DNA of 64,000 nucleotides from UBA1163 sp049513055 (GTDB taxonomy: Bacteria > Desulfobacterota > BSN033 > UBA1163), in assembly GCA_049513055.1 (NCBI GenBank), contig JBEKWN010000038.1, positions 1 to 64,000 on the forward strand. Reading direction: 5' to 3'. Below, one piece after another: positions 25,549 through 34,694 of this stretch. The notes under the pieces are model-generated. The model saw nothing but the letters and a program-made list of their open reading frames with translations. It had not been told where the DNA came from and did no database searches. The position numbers and the translations under genes were made by a program. Positions within the stretch are counted from its first letter, which is position 1. Each line of letters starts with the position of its first letter.

Positions 25549-26421
25549 ATGCAGATTATTCTGAACACAATCGTCCTCGCTTCATTGTACTGTCTGATCT
25601 GTTGTGGATATGTACTCATTTACAGAGCGAGTCGCGTCTTAAATTTAGCCCATGGAGAATTGATGGCCCTTGGAGGTTACCTTCTTTTCACAGTGACCAT
25701 GGGTTTATATGCAAGTCCCATTCCATCTTTCTTATTGGCCTGTATTTTTAGTCTAACCCTGGGTTTCATCATATACTTTTTTCTGATGAGATTCATGGCA
25801 GGGGAGTCTGTATTTGCAGCAGTTCTCGTAACCGTCGCTCTTGGTATCCTTCTGCGAGGACTGATGACTTTGATCTGGACTTCACAGCTTTGGCATCCCC
25901 TCCAACATCTGGGTATGGAGAATTCTTCCCATCGATTAATGGAAGAAGCCGTGATCTCGACGTTTGGCATTATAAAGATTCTCGGTGCCACCTTCTTGTA
26001 TCTGGTTTTATTCTTCTGTCTAAAATTTACTCGTTGGGGACTTAGGATGCGGGCAGTAGGAGAAAACCCCTTATTAGCCTCTCGAAGAGGAATTAAACTT
26101 CACAAGTATTATGCGTTTTCATGGGGGATAGCAGCCTTAAGCGGAGGCTTCGCGGGGATGATTCAGGCCTGCGACTCCGGATTAGAACCCGGAATGTTTG
26201 TTATCGGCCTGAAGGCGTTCCCAGTGGTCTTGGTCGGAGGATTAGATAGCTTAGTGGGGGTTATTCCAGGGGCTTTTATCGTCGCTTTGGCAGAAATTCT
26301 TGCCATCAATTATATTAGCCCTCAGGCAAGTGAATCAGCCCCCTTTATTGTCCTATTAGTAATGTTGTTGATTCGACCTTGGGGGCTTTTGGGTACCAAG
26401 GAAGAATTAGAAAGAGTTTAA
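25549..26421 (+). CDS. livH: Liv-type ABC permease LivH, cluster B
   Basis: A 290-residue permease with about eight membrane segments. The typical LivH N-terminal region reads LICCGYVLIYRASRVLNLAHGELMALGGY, of which RVLNLAHGELMALGG is the signature. The coupling segment is MRAVGENPLLASRRGIK and the C-terminal motif is FPVVLVGGLDSLVGVIPG. The Shine-Dalgarno is poor, suggesting weak or coupled translation relative to livK. The stop codon overlaps the livM start (TAATG). Confidence 0.87.
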   Translation: MQIILNTIVLASLYCLICCGYVLIYRASRVLNLAHGELMALGGYLLFTVTMGLYASPIPSFLLACIFSLTLGFIIYFFLMRFMAGESVFAAVLVTVALGILLRGLMTLIWTSQLWHPLQHLGMENSSHRLMEEAVISTFGIIKILGATFLYLVLFFCLKFTRWGLRMRAVGENPLLASRRGIKLHKYYAFSWGIAALSGGFAGMIQACDSGLEPGMFVIGLKAFPVVLVGGLDSLVGVIPGAFIVALAEILAINYISPQASESAPFIVLLVMLLIRPWGLLGTKEELERV

Positions 26422-27482
26422 TGGCCTTCGCAAGCGGATGCTTCAAAACCTCATATGCAAGTGACTTATCTTTAGTAGAGACTCGTACCCATTGGGTATT
26501 TCTGATCCTATTCATAGTAGGATTGATCATCTTCCCCTTCATTGCTTCAGCATTTCTTTTGGACTTAGCCAATCAAGTTTTCTTGGCGCTGATCGGAGCC
26601 ACCGCCTTGATGTTGCTAACAGGATATGCTGGACAAATCTCCCTTGGACATGCAGGGTTTATTGCAGCGGGTGCTTTCACCACCGCCATCCTTTTCAAAG
26701 AGCTCAATGCCCCTATTTTTGTCACTCTTCCAGCCTCTGGACTTGTCGGAGCAATACTGGGAATTATCTTTGGGCTTCCTTCGTTAAGATTGAAGGGACT
26801 CTATTTAGCTTTAAGTACGTTGGCCATGCACTTCATCGTTTCCTATCTGGGAGCAGAATATGAGACGAAGAGAGGTTTTGCTACGGGTGTTATTATTAAT
26901 CCTCCGTCATTTGGCTCATTTAAGATAGAGGATCCCCACCTTTGGTACTTAATTCTGCTTTTTGTTGACATCTTGGTGGTTCTATTTTCAATTAACTTAG
27001 TGCGCTCACGGTCTGGCAGGGCTTGGATAGCAATCCGAAATCGGGAAGTGGTGGCTGAGGCACTTGGGATTAAAGTACCTTTTTATAAGCTCTACGCATT
27101 TATCACAAGTTCTATCATGACATCCATTGCTGGTTGTCTTTTTGCTTACTACCGAGGGTTCGTCTCTGTTGAGGCTTTCTCTCTGTTCATGACCATTGAA
27201 TACATTGCCATGATTATTATAGGAGGATTAGGGTCAATCCTTGGGACTGTTTTTGGAACAATTTTTGTTGTTCTGTTACCCTATGCAATCGACGCCATCG
27301 GAAAGATGCTTCATGTTCCCACTCGCTTAACAACCTATATGTTCGCTATACAATATGCAAGTTTTGGATTGATCATGATTATCTTTTTAGTGTTGGAACC
27401 CGGTGGCCTCGTGAGCATCTGGAATAGAATAAGAAATTACTTCATCCTTTGGCCGTTTAAGTATAAGCCTTTGGGGAGATAA
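26421..27482 (+). CDS. livM: Liv-type ABC permease LivM, cluster B
   Basis: A permease of 353 residues from the ATG at 26421, chosen because it overlaps the livH stop as TAATG; the frame is open back to 26379. The LivM block LLTGYAGQISLGHAGFIAAG is clear, and AIRNREVVAEALGIKVP is the coupling loop. The C-terminus is longer than in cluster A and ends in a basic tail. It pairs with LivH of cluster B. Confidence 0.88.
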   Translation: MAFASGCFKTSYASDLSLVETRTHWVFLILFIVGLIIFPFIASAFLLDLANQVFLALIGATALMLLTGYAGQISLGHAGFIAAGAFTTAILFKELNAPIFVTLPASGLVGAILGIIFGLPSLRLKGLYLALSTLAMHFIVSYLGAEYETKRGFATGVIINPPSFGSFKIEDPHLWYLILLFVDILVVLFSINLVRSRSGRAWIAIRNREVVAEALGIKVPFYKLYAFITSSIMTSIAGCLFAYYRGFVSVEAFSLFMTIEYIAMIIIGGLGSILGTVFGTIFVVLLPYAIDAIGKMLHVPTRLTTYMFAIQYASFGLIMIIFLVLEPGGLVSIWNRIRNYFILWPFKYKPLGR

Positions 27483-27486
27483 TTGG

Positions 27487-28305
27487 ATGGCCCAGACCGA
27501 CGATGGAATTTTGCTCAATGTTGAAAATTTAGAGGTGGTCTATCTCAACGTTTCAACTGCCATCCAAGGTGTCTCGCTGAAAGTCTATAAAAATCATATT
27601 GTAGCATTGCTGGGGACGAATGGGGCAGGTAAGACTACGACATTGAAAGCAATATCTGGTTTCTTAGGGGTTGATGATGCGAAAGTAACTGAAGGTTTTA
27701 TTGAATTTCAAGGGGAGAAAATCCAGAATAAGCCTCCTCACGAAATCACTACAAAAGGTATTGTTTTGGTTCCGGAATGGGGTAAGATTTTTGAGAACCT
27801 GACCGTTGAAGAGAATTTAGAAGTATGTATTTCTCCTGGCGAAAACCGAATGAAGAGACAGGATTTGTACCGTCTCATCTTTGAATATTTTCCTCCCATC
27901 CGTGAGGCCAGGAAGCGTCTTGCAGGCTACCTGAGCGGGGGTGAACGTCAGATGTTGTCCTTATCCACGGCCTTATTGTGTAGACCTCAGTTATTGCTTG
28001 TGGATGAACTGTCCTTAGGGTTGGCCCCCATCATTGTAAATGAGCTGATGAATCTTTTAAAAGTCATTCGAGATCAACAAGAAGTCACTGTGCTTTTGGT
28101 GGAGCAGAATGCTTTAGCCGCCCTTGAAATAGCTGACTATGGTTATGTAATTGAGAATGGCCGTATTGTCTTTGCAGGTGATTCAAGCAGGCTCAAGAAT
28201 CATCAGGACATTCAGGAATTTTATTTAGGACAAGGGGACCTGAAATCAAGAAAGAGTTATCGGGATGTCAAGCAATACCGACGCACTCGAAGGTGGTATG
28301 GATAG
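27487..28305 (+). CDS. livF: Liv-type ABC ATPase LivF, cluster B
   Basis: A 272-residue ATPase. Walker A is GTNGAGKTTT, the signature is YLSGGERQMLSLSTALL, Walker B is LLLVDELSLGLAP, and the switch is LLVEQNALAA, all typical of LivF. There is an extended segment after Walker A (LGVDDAKVTEGFIEFQGEK) and a basic C-terminal tail of about 25 residues. In this cluster livF precedes livG, the reverse of clusters A, C and E. The 3' end overlaps livG by about 41 nt. Confidence 0.88.
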   Translation: MAQTDDGILLNVENLEVVYLNVSTAIQGVSLKVYKNHIVALLGTNGAGKTTTLKAISGFLGVDDAKVTEGFIEFQGEKIQNKPPHEITTKGIVLVPEWGKIFENLTVEENLEVCISPGENRMKRQDLYRLIFEYFPPIREARKRLAGYLSGGERQMLSLSTALLCRPQLLLVDELSLGLAPIIVNELMNLLKVIRDQQEVTVLLVEQNALAALEIADYGYVIENGRIVFAGDSSRLKNHQDIQEFYLGQGDLKSRKSYRDVKQYRRTRRWYG

Positions 28306-29080
28306 GCCAATCCATCTAAGTTTAGAAAACATTAATCTGTCAATCGGGGGATTAAAAATCCTTAATGACATTTCTCTGAATGTTTATAAGAGAGAGCTGT
28401 TCGCAGTCATAGGTCCCAACGGTGCGGGAAAGACGAGTTTACTTAACTGCATCAGTGGCATCTATAACCCGACGAGAGGACGTATTTTATTTAATAATCA
28501 TGACCTATCCCGATTAAAGCCATATGATGTGGCACAGATCGGTATGGCGCGAACTTTCCAGCTTTCGGAACTGTTCAGGCATATGACCGTCCTCGATAAC
28601 ATTCTTGTAGGCAGACATGTTAAGATGAAAAGCGGTTTAATTGCCAATGGATTTTTTTGGGGAAAAACGATAAAAGAAGAGATAGGACACCGTGAATCGG
28701 TGGAGAAAATCATCGAGTTTTTAGAGCTGGGAAGATACCGAAAAAGTGAAAGTTCTGGTCTGCCGTACGGGATCCAAAAGATCGTTGGGCTAGGCAGAGC
28801 ACTTGCCATGGACCCTCAGATCCTTCTATTGGACGAGCCATCTGCTGGAATGAATCGCCAGGAGAAGGAAGATTTGGCCCGGTTCATTCTGAGAATAAAG
28901 AGCGAAACTGAGGTAACAATCATATGGGTGGAACATGACATGCAGTTAGTAGGAGACCTCACCGATCGAATCGTTGTTTTAAACTTTGGAACAAAAATCG
29001 CAGAAGGAAATCCCGAAGAAGTTTTAAACGATCCGCAGGTAATAAAAACCTACCTTGGTACAAAGGCCTCTGCAGAATAA
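28265..29080 (+). CDS. livG: Liv-type ABC ATPase LivG, cluster B
   Basis: A 271-residue ATPase. Walker A is GPNGAGKTS, the Q-loop is ARTFQLSELF, the signature is the LivG-like LPYGIQKIVGLGRAL, Walker B is ILLLDEPSAGM, and the H-loop is WVEHDMQLV. The start at 28265 has aaagag upstream and gives a 41-nt overlap with livF; an in-frame ATG at 28298 would shorten the overlap. It completes transporter B. Confidence 0.88.
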   Translation: MSSNTDALEGGMDRPIHLSLENINLSIGGLKILNDISLNVYKRELFAVIGPNGAGKTSLLNCISGIYNPTRGRILFNNHDLSRLKPYDVAQIGMARTFQLSELFRHMTVLDNILVGRHVKMKSGLIANGFFWGKTIKEEIGHRESVEKIIEFLELGRYRKSESSGLPYGIQKIVGLGRALAMDPQILLLDEPSAGMNRQEKEDLARFILRIKSETEVTIIWVEHDMQLVGDLTDRIVVLNFGTKIAEGNPEEVLNDPQVIKTYLGTKASAE

Positions 29081-29159
29081 TGAGTACGGTGATAAATATT
29101 GAATGATGTAGGACAGTCAAAATGAGAGGTATAACAATCCAAGATTTTTGGAGGTGAAT

Positions 29160-30533
29160 ATGTCTGATGAAATTCAACAAATGTTTGAGGAGAGATTGGC
29201 GCGTTACCATGCAACGATAGCTTTAGAGCCAACCGATCGGATGATTGTTGCAGGCACAGGTTCCAACTACTTCGCTGAGGTCTATGCCGGTTATACACGT
29301 CAAGAGATTATGTATGACATCAATAAATGGATTGCTGCCGAGTCCAAATTTGCAGAAGACTTCCCAGAGATAGATCTCCTGCGTTCTGGACGAATATGGG
29401 CGCCTATTTTCGACTCTGTGGGTTTCAAATTATATAGGCTTCCGGGACAAGACCTTCCTCCAAATACGGATTTCCAATTTGTTGAAGGGGAGTGGATGAA
29501 AGCTGACGAATACGACCTGTTGATCAACAACCCAGTGGAGTTTTTAATCGAGCATCGTCTCCCCCGAGTCTTAGGCGAACTTAAGGAGAGAGGTTCTTCG
29601 CGCTCGTACATGGCTTTTCTGAAGGGCGGTATGGCTTACATGTTGATGGCTCAACTGATGAGGGAAAAGGTCCTAAATCTTGAAAAGAAGTATGGCCTGC
29701 CCCAACCTTTCCAGGGAGTTATGTTAGCACCTTTTGATACCTTAGCTGATGGTTATCGAGGTTTACAGGGAATCATGATTGATCTCTTTGAGAGGCCAGA
29801 TAAATTGTTGGAAGCCTGTGATGCCCTGATACCCGATTCGGTTAGTTGTGCAATCGCTACAGCAAACCCCCTTAAACAATACCCCATTTTCATGCCCCTC
29901 CATCGAGGTAACCACCCCTTTCTCTCCCCTAAACAGTTTGATACGTTCTATTGGCCTTCGTTGTTTAAGGCGATAACGCTCCTGATTGAGGCAGGCTACA
30001 CCGTACGTGCCTATCTCGAAGGAAATTGGACACCTAACTGGCACCATTGGAATGAATTCCCAAGAGGGAAGATACTTTGTGACATCGACAATAAGGCCGA
30101 TATTTCTCGGGCTAAAAAAGAGATCGGGAATAATGTTTGCCTCGCAGGGGGCATACTAGACCGAATGTTCATTTTTGGGACACCCGAAGAGATTCGGTCC
30201 CGAGTAAAGGAACTATGCGAGACCGCCGGTAGGGACGGAGGTTTCATTCTTAACGGTGGATGTGGGATCCCTTATTCTACAAAACCTGAGAATTTTCGGG
30301 CTTACATCGATGCTACATTAGAGTATGGAAAGTATAGCGATACATTAAAACCAAAGCTCAAAAAGGTCCCGGCCCCCTCGGTCGGTAAAATTCCCTCACC
30401 GAGAGTGATAACGCCTTGGGAAGTTAAATTAAAAGAATTCGGTGGGGTCATGGGCGATGAGACGTTGATCAAGGGGGTTTGGGAAACGTTGGAACAGAGA
30501 GCATTTTGCTGGCTTCGCTTCTGGGATTGGTAA
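29160..30533 (+). CDS. uroporphyrinogen decarboxylase-fold protein, putative cobamide methyltransferase
   Basis: A 457-residue protein of the UroD/MtaA/CmuA superfamily. ATG 29160 is chosen because it follows tggaggtg; the frame is open upstream to a TTG. The family C-terminal block is present: GRDGGFILNGGCGIPY and TKPENFRAYIDATLEYGK. In MtaA-type methyltransferases zinc is held by an HxC pair plus a later Cys; here the later Cys is present (GGCGIP) but the place of HxC reads AYLEGNWTPNW. The metal site is therefore unusual or absent. The next gene encodes a corrinoid protein, so methyl transfer to or from a cobamide is the best guess, for example demethylation of an O-methyl or N-methyl substrate. 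Confidence 0.78.
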   Translation: MSDEIQQMFEERLARYHATIALEPTDRMIVAGTGSNYFAEVYAGYTRQEIMYDINKWIAAESKFAEDFPEIDLLRSGRIWAPIFDSVGFKLYRLPGQDLPPNTDFQFVEGEWMKADEYDLLINNPVEFLIEHRLPRVLGELKERGSSRSYMAFLKGGMAYMLMAQLMREKVLNLEKKYGLPQPFQGVMLAPFDTLADGYRGLQGIMIDLFERPDKLLEACDALIPDSVSCAIATANPLKQYPIFMPLHRGNHPFLSPKQFDTFYWPSLFKAITLLIEAGYTVRAYLEGNWTPNWHHWNEFPRGKILCDIDNKADISRAKKEIGNNVCLAGGILDRMFIFGTPEEIRSRVKELCETAGRDGGFILNGGCGIPYSTKPENFRAYIDATLEYGKYSDTLKPKLKKVPAPSVGKIPSPRVITPWEVKLKEFGGVMGDETLIKGVWETLEQRAFCWLRFWDW

Positions 30534-30583
30534 ATTGGAATGTGGAGTCGAAATTCAATTAATCATTCGGAGGAGGTTTACTC

Positions 30584-31219
30584 ATGGTACAGTTGACTGA
30601 TTTGGCGAAAGCATTAGTTAATCTTGAAAAGGACCGTGTCAACGCTATCGTCGAAGATAAACTAAAAAGGGGAATACCTCCTCTGGAAATCGTGAAAGAA
30701 TTAAATGATGGGATGATAGAAGTCGGGGAGCGTTTCGCTTCTGGCGAATATTTTATAAGCGAGCTCATCTATTCGAGCCATATTATGAAAGAGGCAATGG
30801 TACAGTTGGAACCGTTATTTGAACACGTTGATCTAGGTGAGTTAGGTGGAAAGGTAGTGATTGGAACAGTGAAGGGAGACATCCATGATATTGGAAAAAA
30901 CATCGTGGTAACCCTTCTGCGGAATGCTGGCTTTAAGGTGATAGACTTGGGGGTGGATGTGGGTACGGAAAGATTCGTGGAGATACTTCAAGAAACCAAG
31001 GCTAAAGTGTTGGGACTGAGTTGTTTGCTGAATCTTGCCTTCCAAGAGATGAAGAACGTAGTGGATATGTTAAAGAAAGCCGGAATAAGAGACCAAGTAA
31101 AAGTGATCATTGGTGGTACGCCAACTGACGAACAGGTTCGGGAGTACGTTGGTGCGGATTATTATGCTCCCGATGCTGTGGCGGGAATCAAAATCTGTAA
31201 GGAGATTTATGCCCAATAA
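30584..31219 (+). CDS. corrinoid (B12-binding) methyltransferase protein
   Basis: A 211-residue two-domain corrinoid protein. An N-terminal helical cap (about residues 1-85) is followed by a Rossmann-like B12 domain with GDIHDIGKNIV, where H101 is the lower axial cobalt ligand. Further B12 blocks are LGLSCLLNLAFQEM and IIGGTPTDEQ. It belongs with MtaC, MtbC and MtvC proteins that shuttle methyl groups. A strong Shine-Dalgarno (ggaggagg) precedes the ATG. It follows the UroD-like gene by 50 nt, and a classical two-protein methyltransferase module is likely. Confidence 0.88.
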   Translation: MVQLTDLAKALVNLEKDRVNAIVEDKLKRGIPPLEIVKELNDGMIEVGERFASGEYFISELIYSSHIMKEAMVQLEPLFEHVDLGELGGKVVIGTVKGDIHDIGKNIVVTLLRNAGFKVIDLGVDVGTERFVEILQETKAKVLGLSCLLNLAFQEMKNVVDMLKKAGIRDQVKVIIGGTPTDEQVREYVGADYYAPDAVAGIKICKEIYAQ

Positions 31220-31252
31220 TAAAAAATTATATTCTTATGATTATTAAATTTC

Positions 31253-32158
31253 ATGGAGATTCTTGCCCCGAAAAAGTGGTTTGATGTCCTTGATGTCTTG
31301 CAAGAAGAAAAAGGTGTTGCGATTATTCTTGGAGCAACCGATACAGGGAAGAGCACTCTTGCAAAATTTTTGATCTTCAATCTTTGCCAACGGGGATTAA
31401 AGGTTGCTTTGGTTGATGCAGACATCGGGCAATCCTTTCTTGGCCCTCCGACTACCATTGGTCTTGCTGTATTCAAATCGCATCCAGATTGGGAAGTCGT
31501 ATTATCACTCCCGGAAATCTTCTTTGTCGGCGCTACCACACCCGAAGGATATTTCCCGATCCATCTAAAAGGAGTAAAAAGGATGGTGGATAAAGCTCCT
31601 TCATACGGAGCTGAGGTGATTATCGTGGATACCACCGGGTTCATTTTGGGTGAAACAGGGAAAGAATTAAAAAGAAGAAAAATCGATCTCCTTTCCCCGC
31701 GGTTTATCATGGCTTTACAAAAATCTGACGAAATAGAGCCTTTATTACAACTTTATGAGGGTAACCCTTTTTATAAAATCCTTCGTCTGCCTTTATCTGA
31801 CCAGGTAAAACCTAAGTCTTTGGAGGAGCGGAGGATCAATAGAACCAATAAATTTCGAGATTATTTTAAGAATTCTGTGATCCAGGAATTGGGAATCGAA
31901 AAAGTCCAAATAGAAGGAGAAGTCCTTGACCCAAATGGTGACCCCATCCCTCTTGATTGGTCATTACGAATCAATGGACTTCTTATCGGACTGAAGGATA
32001 GTAACGATGAAGCTCTGGCTCTGGGGGTAACAAGAAATTATTTTGAGGAAAAAAGGGTGGTGAGGATCTTAACTCCTCTCAGAGATATTCAAGGAGTAAA
32101 AACGATTCAACTCAGCTCTCTCAAAGTTATACCTCTCTATGAAGATGAAGGAGGGTAA
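31253..32158 (+). CDS. Clp1/Grc3-like P-loop polynucleotide 5'-kinase family protein
   Basis: A 301-residue P-loop protein. Walker A is GATDTGKST (residues 27-35), followed by VALVDADIGQSFLGPPTTIGL and IIVDTTGFI. That DADxGQ plus TTIG combination is the hallmark of the Clp1/Grc3/Nol9 polynucleotide kinase family, which phosphorylates RNA or DNA 5' hydroxyls. Bacterial members are largely uncharacterised. The C-terminal part (GDPIPLDWSLRINGLLIGL) resembles the small beta domain of the family. No clear Shine-Dalgarno is visible; it starts 33 nt after the corrinoid gene, so coupling is likely. Why it sits here is unclear. Confidence 0.75.
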   Translation: MEILAPKKWFDVLDVLQEEKGVAIILGATDTGKSTLAKFLIFNLCQRGLKVALVDADIGQSFLGPPTTIGLAVFKSHPDWEVVLSLPEIFFVGATTPEGYFPIHLKGVKRMVDKAPSYGAEVIIVDTTGFILGETGKELKRRKIDLLSPRFIMALQKSDEIEPLLQLYEGNPFYKILRLPLSDQVKPKSLEERRINRTNKFRDYFKNSVIQELGIEKVQIEGEVLDPNGDPIPLDWSLRINGLLIGLKDSNDEALALGVTRNYFEEKRVVRILTPLRDIQGVKTIQLSSLKVIPLYEDEGG

Positions 32159-32277
32159 ATTTTTTTCTTTACAAAAGATTAAATATTTTCTAACTTGTCA
32201 GAGGCTGTTCAACCTATGGGGGGTTATCCAATCTTGGTCCGATCTTTTTAAATCTAAACTTTACAAGGAGTCTCACA

Positions 32278-33225
32278 ATGGCTAAGCTCATTACTGGCGG
32301 TTTGGGGTTTATCGGTGTTTATCTTGCGCACGCTCTTTTGCAAAAAGGAGAAGAGGTTGTCCTGTTTGACGTCATGAGTTCCTCTCCCCTGGTCAAGGAT
32401 ATTAAGGATAAGGTAAAGACCGTCCAGGGCGACCTTGCTTCATGGGCAGAGGTTATGGAAGTCGTCAAACGATACAAAATTGACGGCATCTATCATACAG
32501 GTGCCCTCCTCTCTGCTTCCGCTGAAGAAAAACCGATAACAGCCTACAACGTTAATGCAGGGGGAACATTTAATATCCTTGAAGCAGCAAGGTTATTTAA
32601 TGTGAAGCGAGTGGTTTACACCAGCACCATCGCTTCTTATGGCCTCGGTCTCCATACGGTGGATGAGGATACGATCCAGATGCCCATCTCCATGTATGGG
32701 GTCACAAAGGTCTTCTCTGAAAGATTGGGAGAATATTATCAAAGAAAATTCGGCGTTGACTTCAGAGCTGTCCGATTGCCCTCTATCATTGGGCCGGGAA
32801 GGGGTGCCGGAGGAGCATCGGCCTATAGCACCCTCATGATTTCTGAGCCTGCTCTCAAAAGACCTTATTCGGTCTTTGTGGAAGAAGATGTCATTATGCC
32901 CTTACTCTATATCAAAGATTGTGTCGATTGTCTCATCGGGTTATATGAAGCGGACAATGCCAGATTAAAAAGAAGGGTCTACTGCATTGCTGGTTTTTCA
33001 CCGACGGCAAAAGAGATCTACGACGAAGTGAAACGGATTCTCCCAAAGTCAGACATCAAATTCAAGCCAGACCGGGAATTGACCGAAATTGTTCGGAGCT
33101 GGCCAAAATATCTGAGAGAGACGAAAGCCTCTGAGGATTGGGGCTGGAAGACCAAATTTCTTCTTAAAGAAACCGTTGAGGATTTCATCAAGGAGGTTCA
33201 ATCCCATCCTGAGATTTATGGATAG
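32278..33225 (+). CDS. NAD-dependent epimerase/dehydratase (extended SDR)
   Basis: A 315-residue extended SDR. The glycine motif is TGGLGFIGVYLA, and the catalytic YxxxK is in MYGVTKVFSERLG with a preceding Ser/Thr in YTSTIASYG. The C-terminal half contains a substrate domain. Members act on nucleotide sugars or, in some clusters, threonine-like substrates and flavonoid-type alcohols. It has a good aaggag Shine-Dalgarno and its own spacer after the Clp1-like gene. A promoter-like element for livK cluster C begins 8 nt after its stop. Confidence 0.83.
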   Translation: MAKLITGGLGFIGVYLAHALLQKGEEVVLFDVMSSSPLVKDIKDKVKTVQGDLASWAEVMEVVKRYKIDGIYHTGALLSASAEEKPITAYNVNAGGTFNILEAARLFNVKRVVYTSTIASYGLGLHTVDEDTIQMPISMYGVTKVFSERLGEYYQRKFGVDFRAVRLPSIIGPGRGAGGASAYSTLMISEPALKRPYSVFVEEDVIMPLLYIKDCVDCLIGLYEADNARLKRRVYCIAGFSPTAKEIYDEVKRILPKSDIKFKPDRELTEIVRSWPKYLRETKASEDWGWKTKFLLKETVEDFIKEVQSHPEIYG

Positions 33226-33232
33226 ATTTTCC

Positions 33233-33259
33233 TTGACATCTTTTTCTTTTCATTATATT
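33233..33259 (+). promoter_or_regulatory. putative promoter for liv cluster C
   Basis: TTGACA at 33233-33238 and TATATT at 33254-33259 with a 15-nt spacer, or TATTTG at 17 nt. It lies about 65 nt before the livK ATG, right after the epimerase gene. The short spacer lowers confidence. Confidence 0.35.
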
Positions 33260-33324
33260 TGATGCCCTGTTGAAGGAGGGGGAAGATCTTATTTTTGAAA
33301 CAATTTAAAGAAAGGAGGATTAGA

Positions 33325-34617
33325 ATGAGAAAGTTTGCGATTTTGACGGTTTTAGTTTTTATCTTGAGTATCATTTCAGTATCTATGGTGATGGCTCAGG
33401 CTAAACCAGCGCCAGCCAAAGAACCGGCAAAGGCTCCTGCAAAAGCGGCACCCGCAGCAACGAAGGACCCCATTAAGATCGGGGCCATTTATGACTTCGC
33501 TGGACCTTGCTACATGTATTCCGAATCGGCTATCAATGGCATCAGGATCGCCATGGATGAGATCAATGCCAAGGGCGGCATCCTGGGAAGGAAACTTGAT
33601 CTGATCGTCCGGGATACAGAGGCGAAGGTCGATGTCGGTGCAAGAGAGACAAAGGATTTGATCCTCAGAGAGAAAGTAAATTTCCTTATGGGGCCATGCA
33701 GCAGTGGTGTATCTCTGGCAATGCAGGTGGTACATTCCGAGGCTAAAGTAATGAGGGTGGTGGGAATAGCCAATACTGAAGGGATGACCGTTGACAAATT
33801 CACACCTTACATCTTTCAAGTCGTCCCCAATACCTATATGGAGGCCACTGCTAACACACGTTATCTCATGAAAAAAGTCCCTACAGCAAAAAAGTTCTGC
33901 ACGATTGGCCCGGATTATGAGTTCGGTCGTCGTGAAGAAGCTGCCTTTGCAGAAGAGATCAAAAGGTTGGTACCGGATGCTGAAATTCTCTATCAGGCTT
34001 GGCCAAAGCCCGGTGAAACAGACTTCACCTCATTTATTACTGCTATTATGGCCAAAAAACCCGATGCAGTTCATGGTTCCCTTTTTGGTGGAGACTTGGT
34101 GGCCTTCACCAAGCAGGCCAAACCTTATGGCTTTTTCGAAAAGTTCCCAATGATTGCACTGTTTGACCTTCCTGTTCTATTAGCTTTAGGCGAAGATGCA
34201 CCTGAAGGAACATTTGGTTTTGGAAGAGGATGTTTCTTCATGGACCCCAATCCAAAGATGATGGAGTTTGTCCAAAAGTTTAAAAAAGTCCGTGGGGCAT
34301 ATCCAGATTCATGGTCTGTCATGGCTTATGACACTCTCTACCTTTTTAAGGCGGCCATCGAAAAATCCAAAACCATTGAAACCGAGGCAGTTATCAAGGC
34401 CATGGAGGGCACATCCCTCGATGGATTAAGGGGAAAATTCACTATTCGGCCCTTAGATCATATGGGAACAGTACCGTGCTATCAGGGAACAATTGCTAAA
34501 GATCCCAACTACCCATTTAAAATCTGGAAAGACATCTCTCGAATCCCTGGAGAACAAGTCATCCGGCCTGAAGCCAGTGTGCGAGAGATCTGGAAAAAAA
34601 CAGGAGTAGTTAGATAA
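33325..34617 (+). CDS. livK: Liv-type ABC substrate-binding protein, cluster C, with Ala/Pro/Lys linker
   Basis: Periplasmic binding protein of 430 residues from ATG 33325, which follows aaaggagg. The Sec signal (FAILTVLVFILSIISVSMVMA) is followed by an unusual low-complexity linker of repeated A-P-A-K/E-P units (about residues 25-48) before the globular domain begins at DPIKIGAIYDFAG. The linker could tether the domain away from the envelope or reflect anchoring; no lipobox Cys is present. Binding-fold blocks include INAKGGILGRKLDLIVRD and GSLFGGDLVAFTKQ, close in pattern to the cluster A protein. Confidence 0.9.
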   Translation: MRKFAILTVLVFILSIISVSMVMAQAKPAPAKEPAKAPAKAAPAATKDPIKIGAIYDFAGPCYMYSESAINGIRIAMDEINAKGGILGRKLDLIVRDTEAKVDVGARETKDLILREKVNFLMGPCSSGVSLAMQVVHSEAKVMRVVGIANTEGMTVDKFTPYIFQVVPNTYMEATANTRYLMKKVPTAKKFCTIGPDYEFGRREEAAFAEEIKRLVPDAEILYQAWPKPGETDFTSFITAIMAKKPDAVHGSLFGGDLVAFTKQAKPYGFFEKFPMIALFDLPVLLALGEDAPEGTFGFGRGCFFMDPNPKMMEFVQKFKKVRGAYPDSWSVMAYDTLYLFKAAIEKSKTIETEAVIKAMEGTSLDGLRGKFTIRPLDHMGTVPCYQGTIAKDPNYPFKIWKDISRIPGEQVIRPEASVREIWKKTGVVR

Positions 34618-34664
34618 ACCTGTAAAGCGTAAGGCGTTAGGGGGAAGGTATTATCCCTTTACGC

Positions 34665-34689
34665 CTCACCGTTTACGCTTCACGGTGAG
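34665..34689 (+). promoter_or_regulatory. stem-loop overlapping the livH ribosome binding site (cluster C)
   Basis: Perfect 8-bp arms ctcaccgt (34665-34672) and acggtgag (34682-34689) with a 9-nt loop. The right arm contains ggtgag, the only plausible Shine-Dalgarno for the livH ATG at 34695, 5 nt away. Folding would hide it. A further partial pairing (taaagcgtaaggcgt at 34623-34637 with the tttacgcc/tttacgctt copies at 34658-34680) offers alternative folds. Confidence 0.6.
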
Positions 34690-34694
34690 TATAG

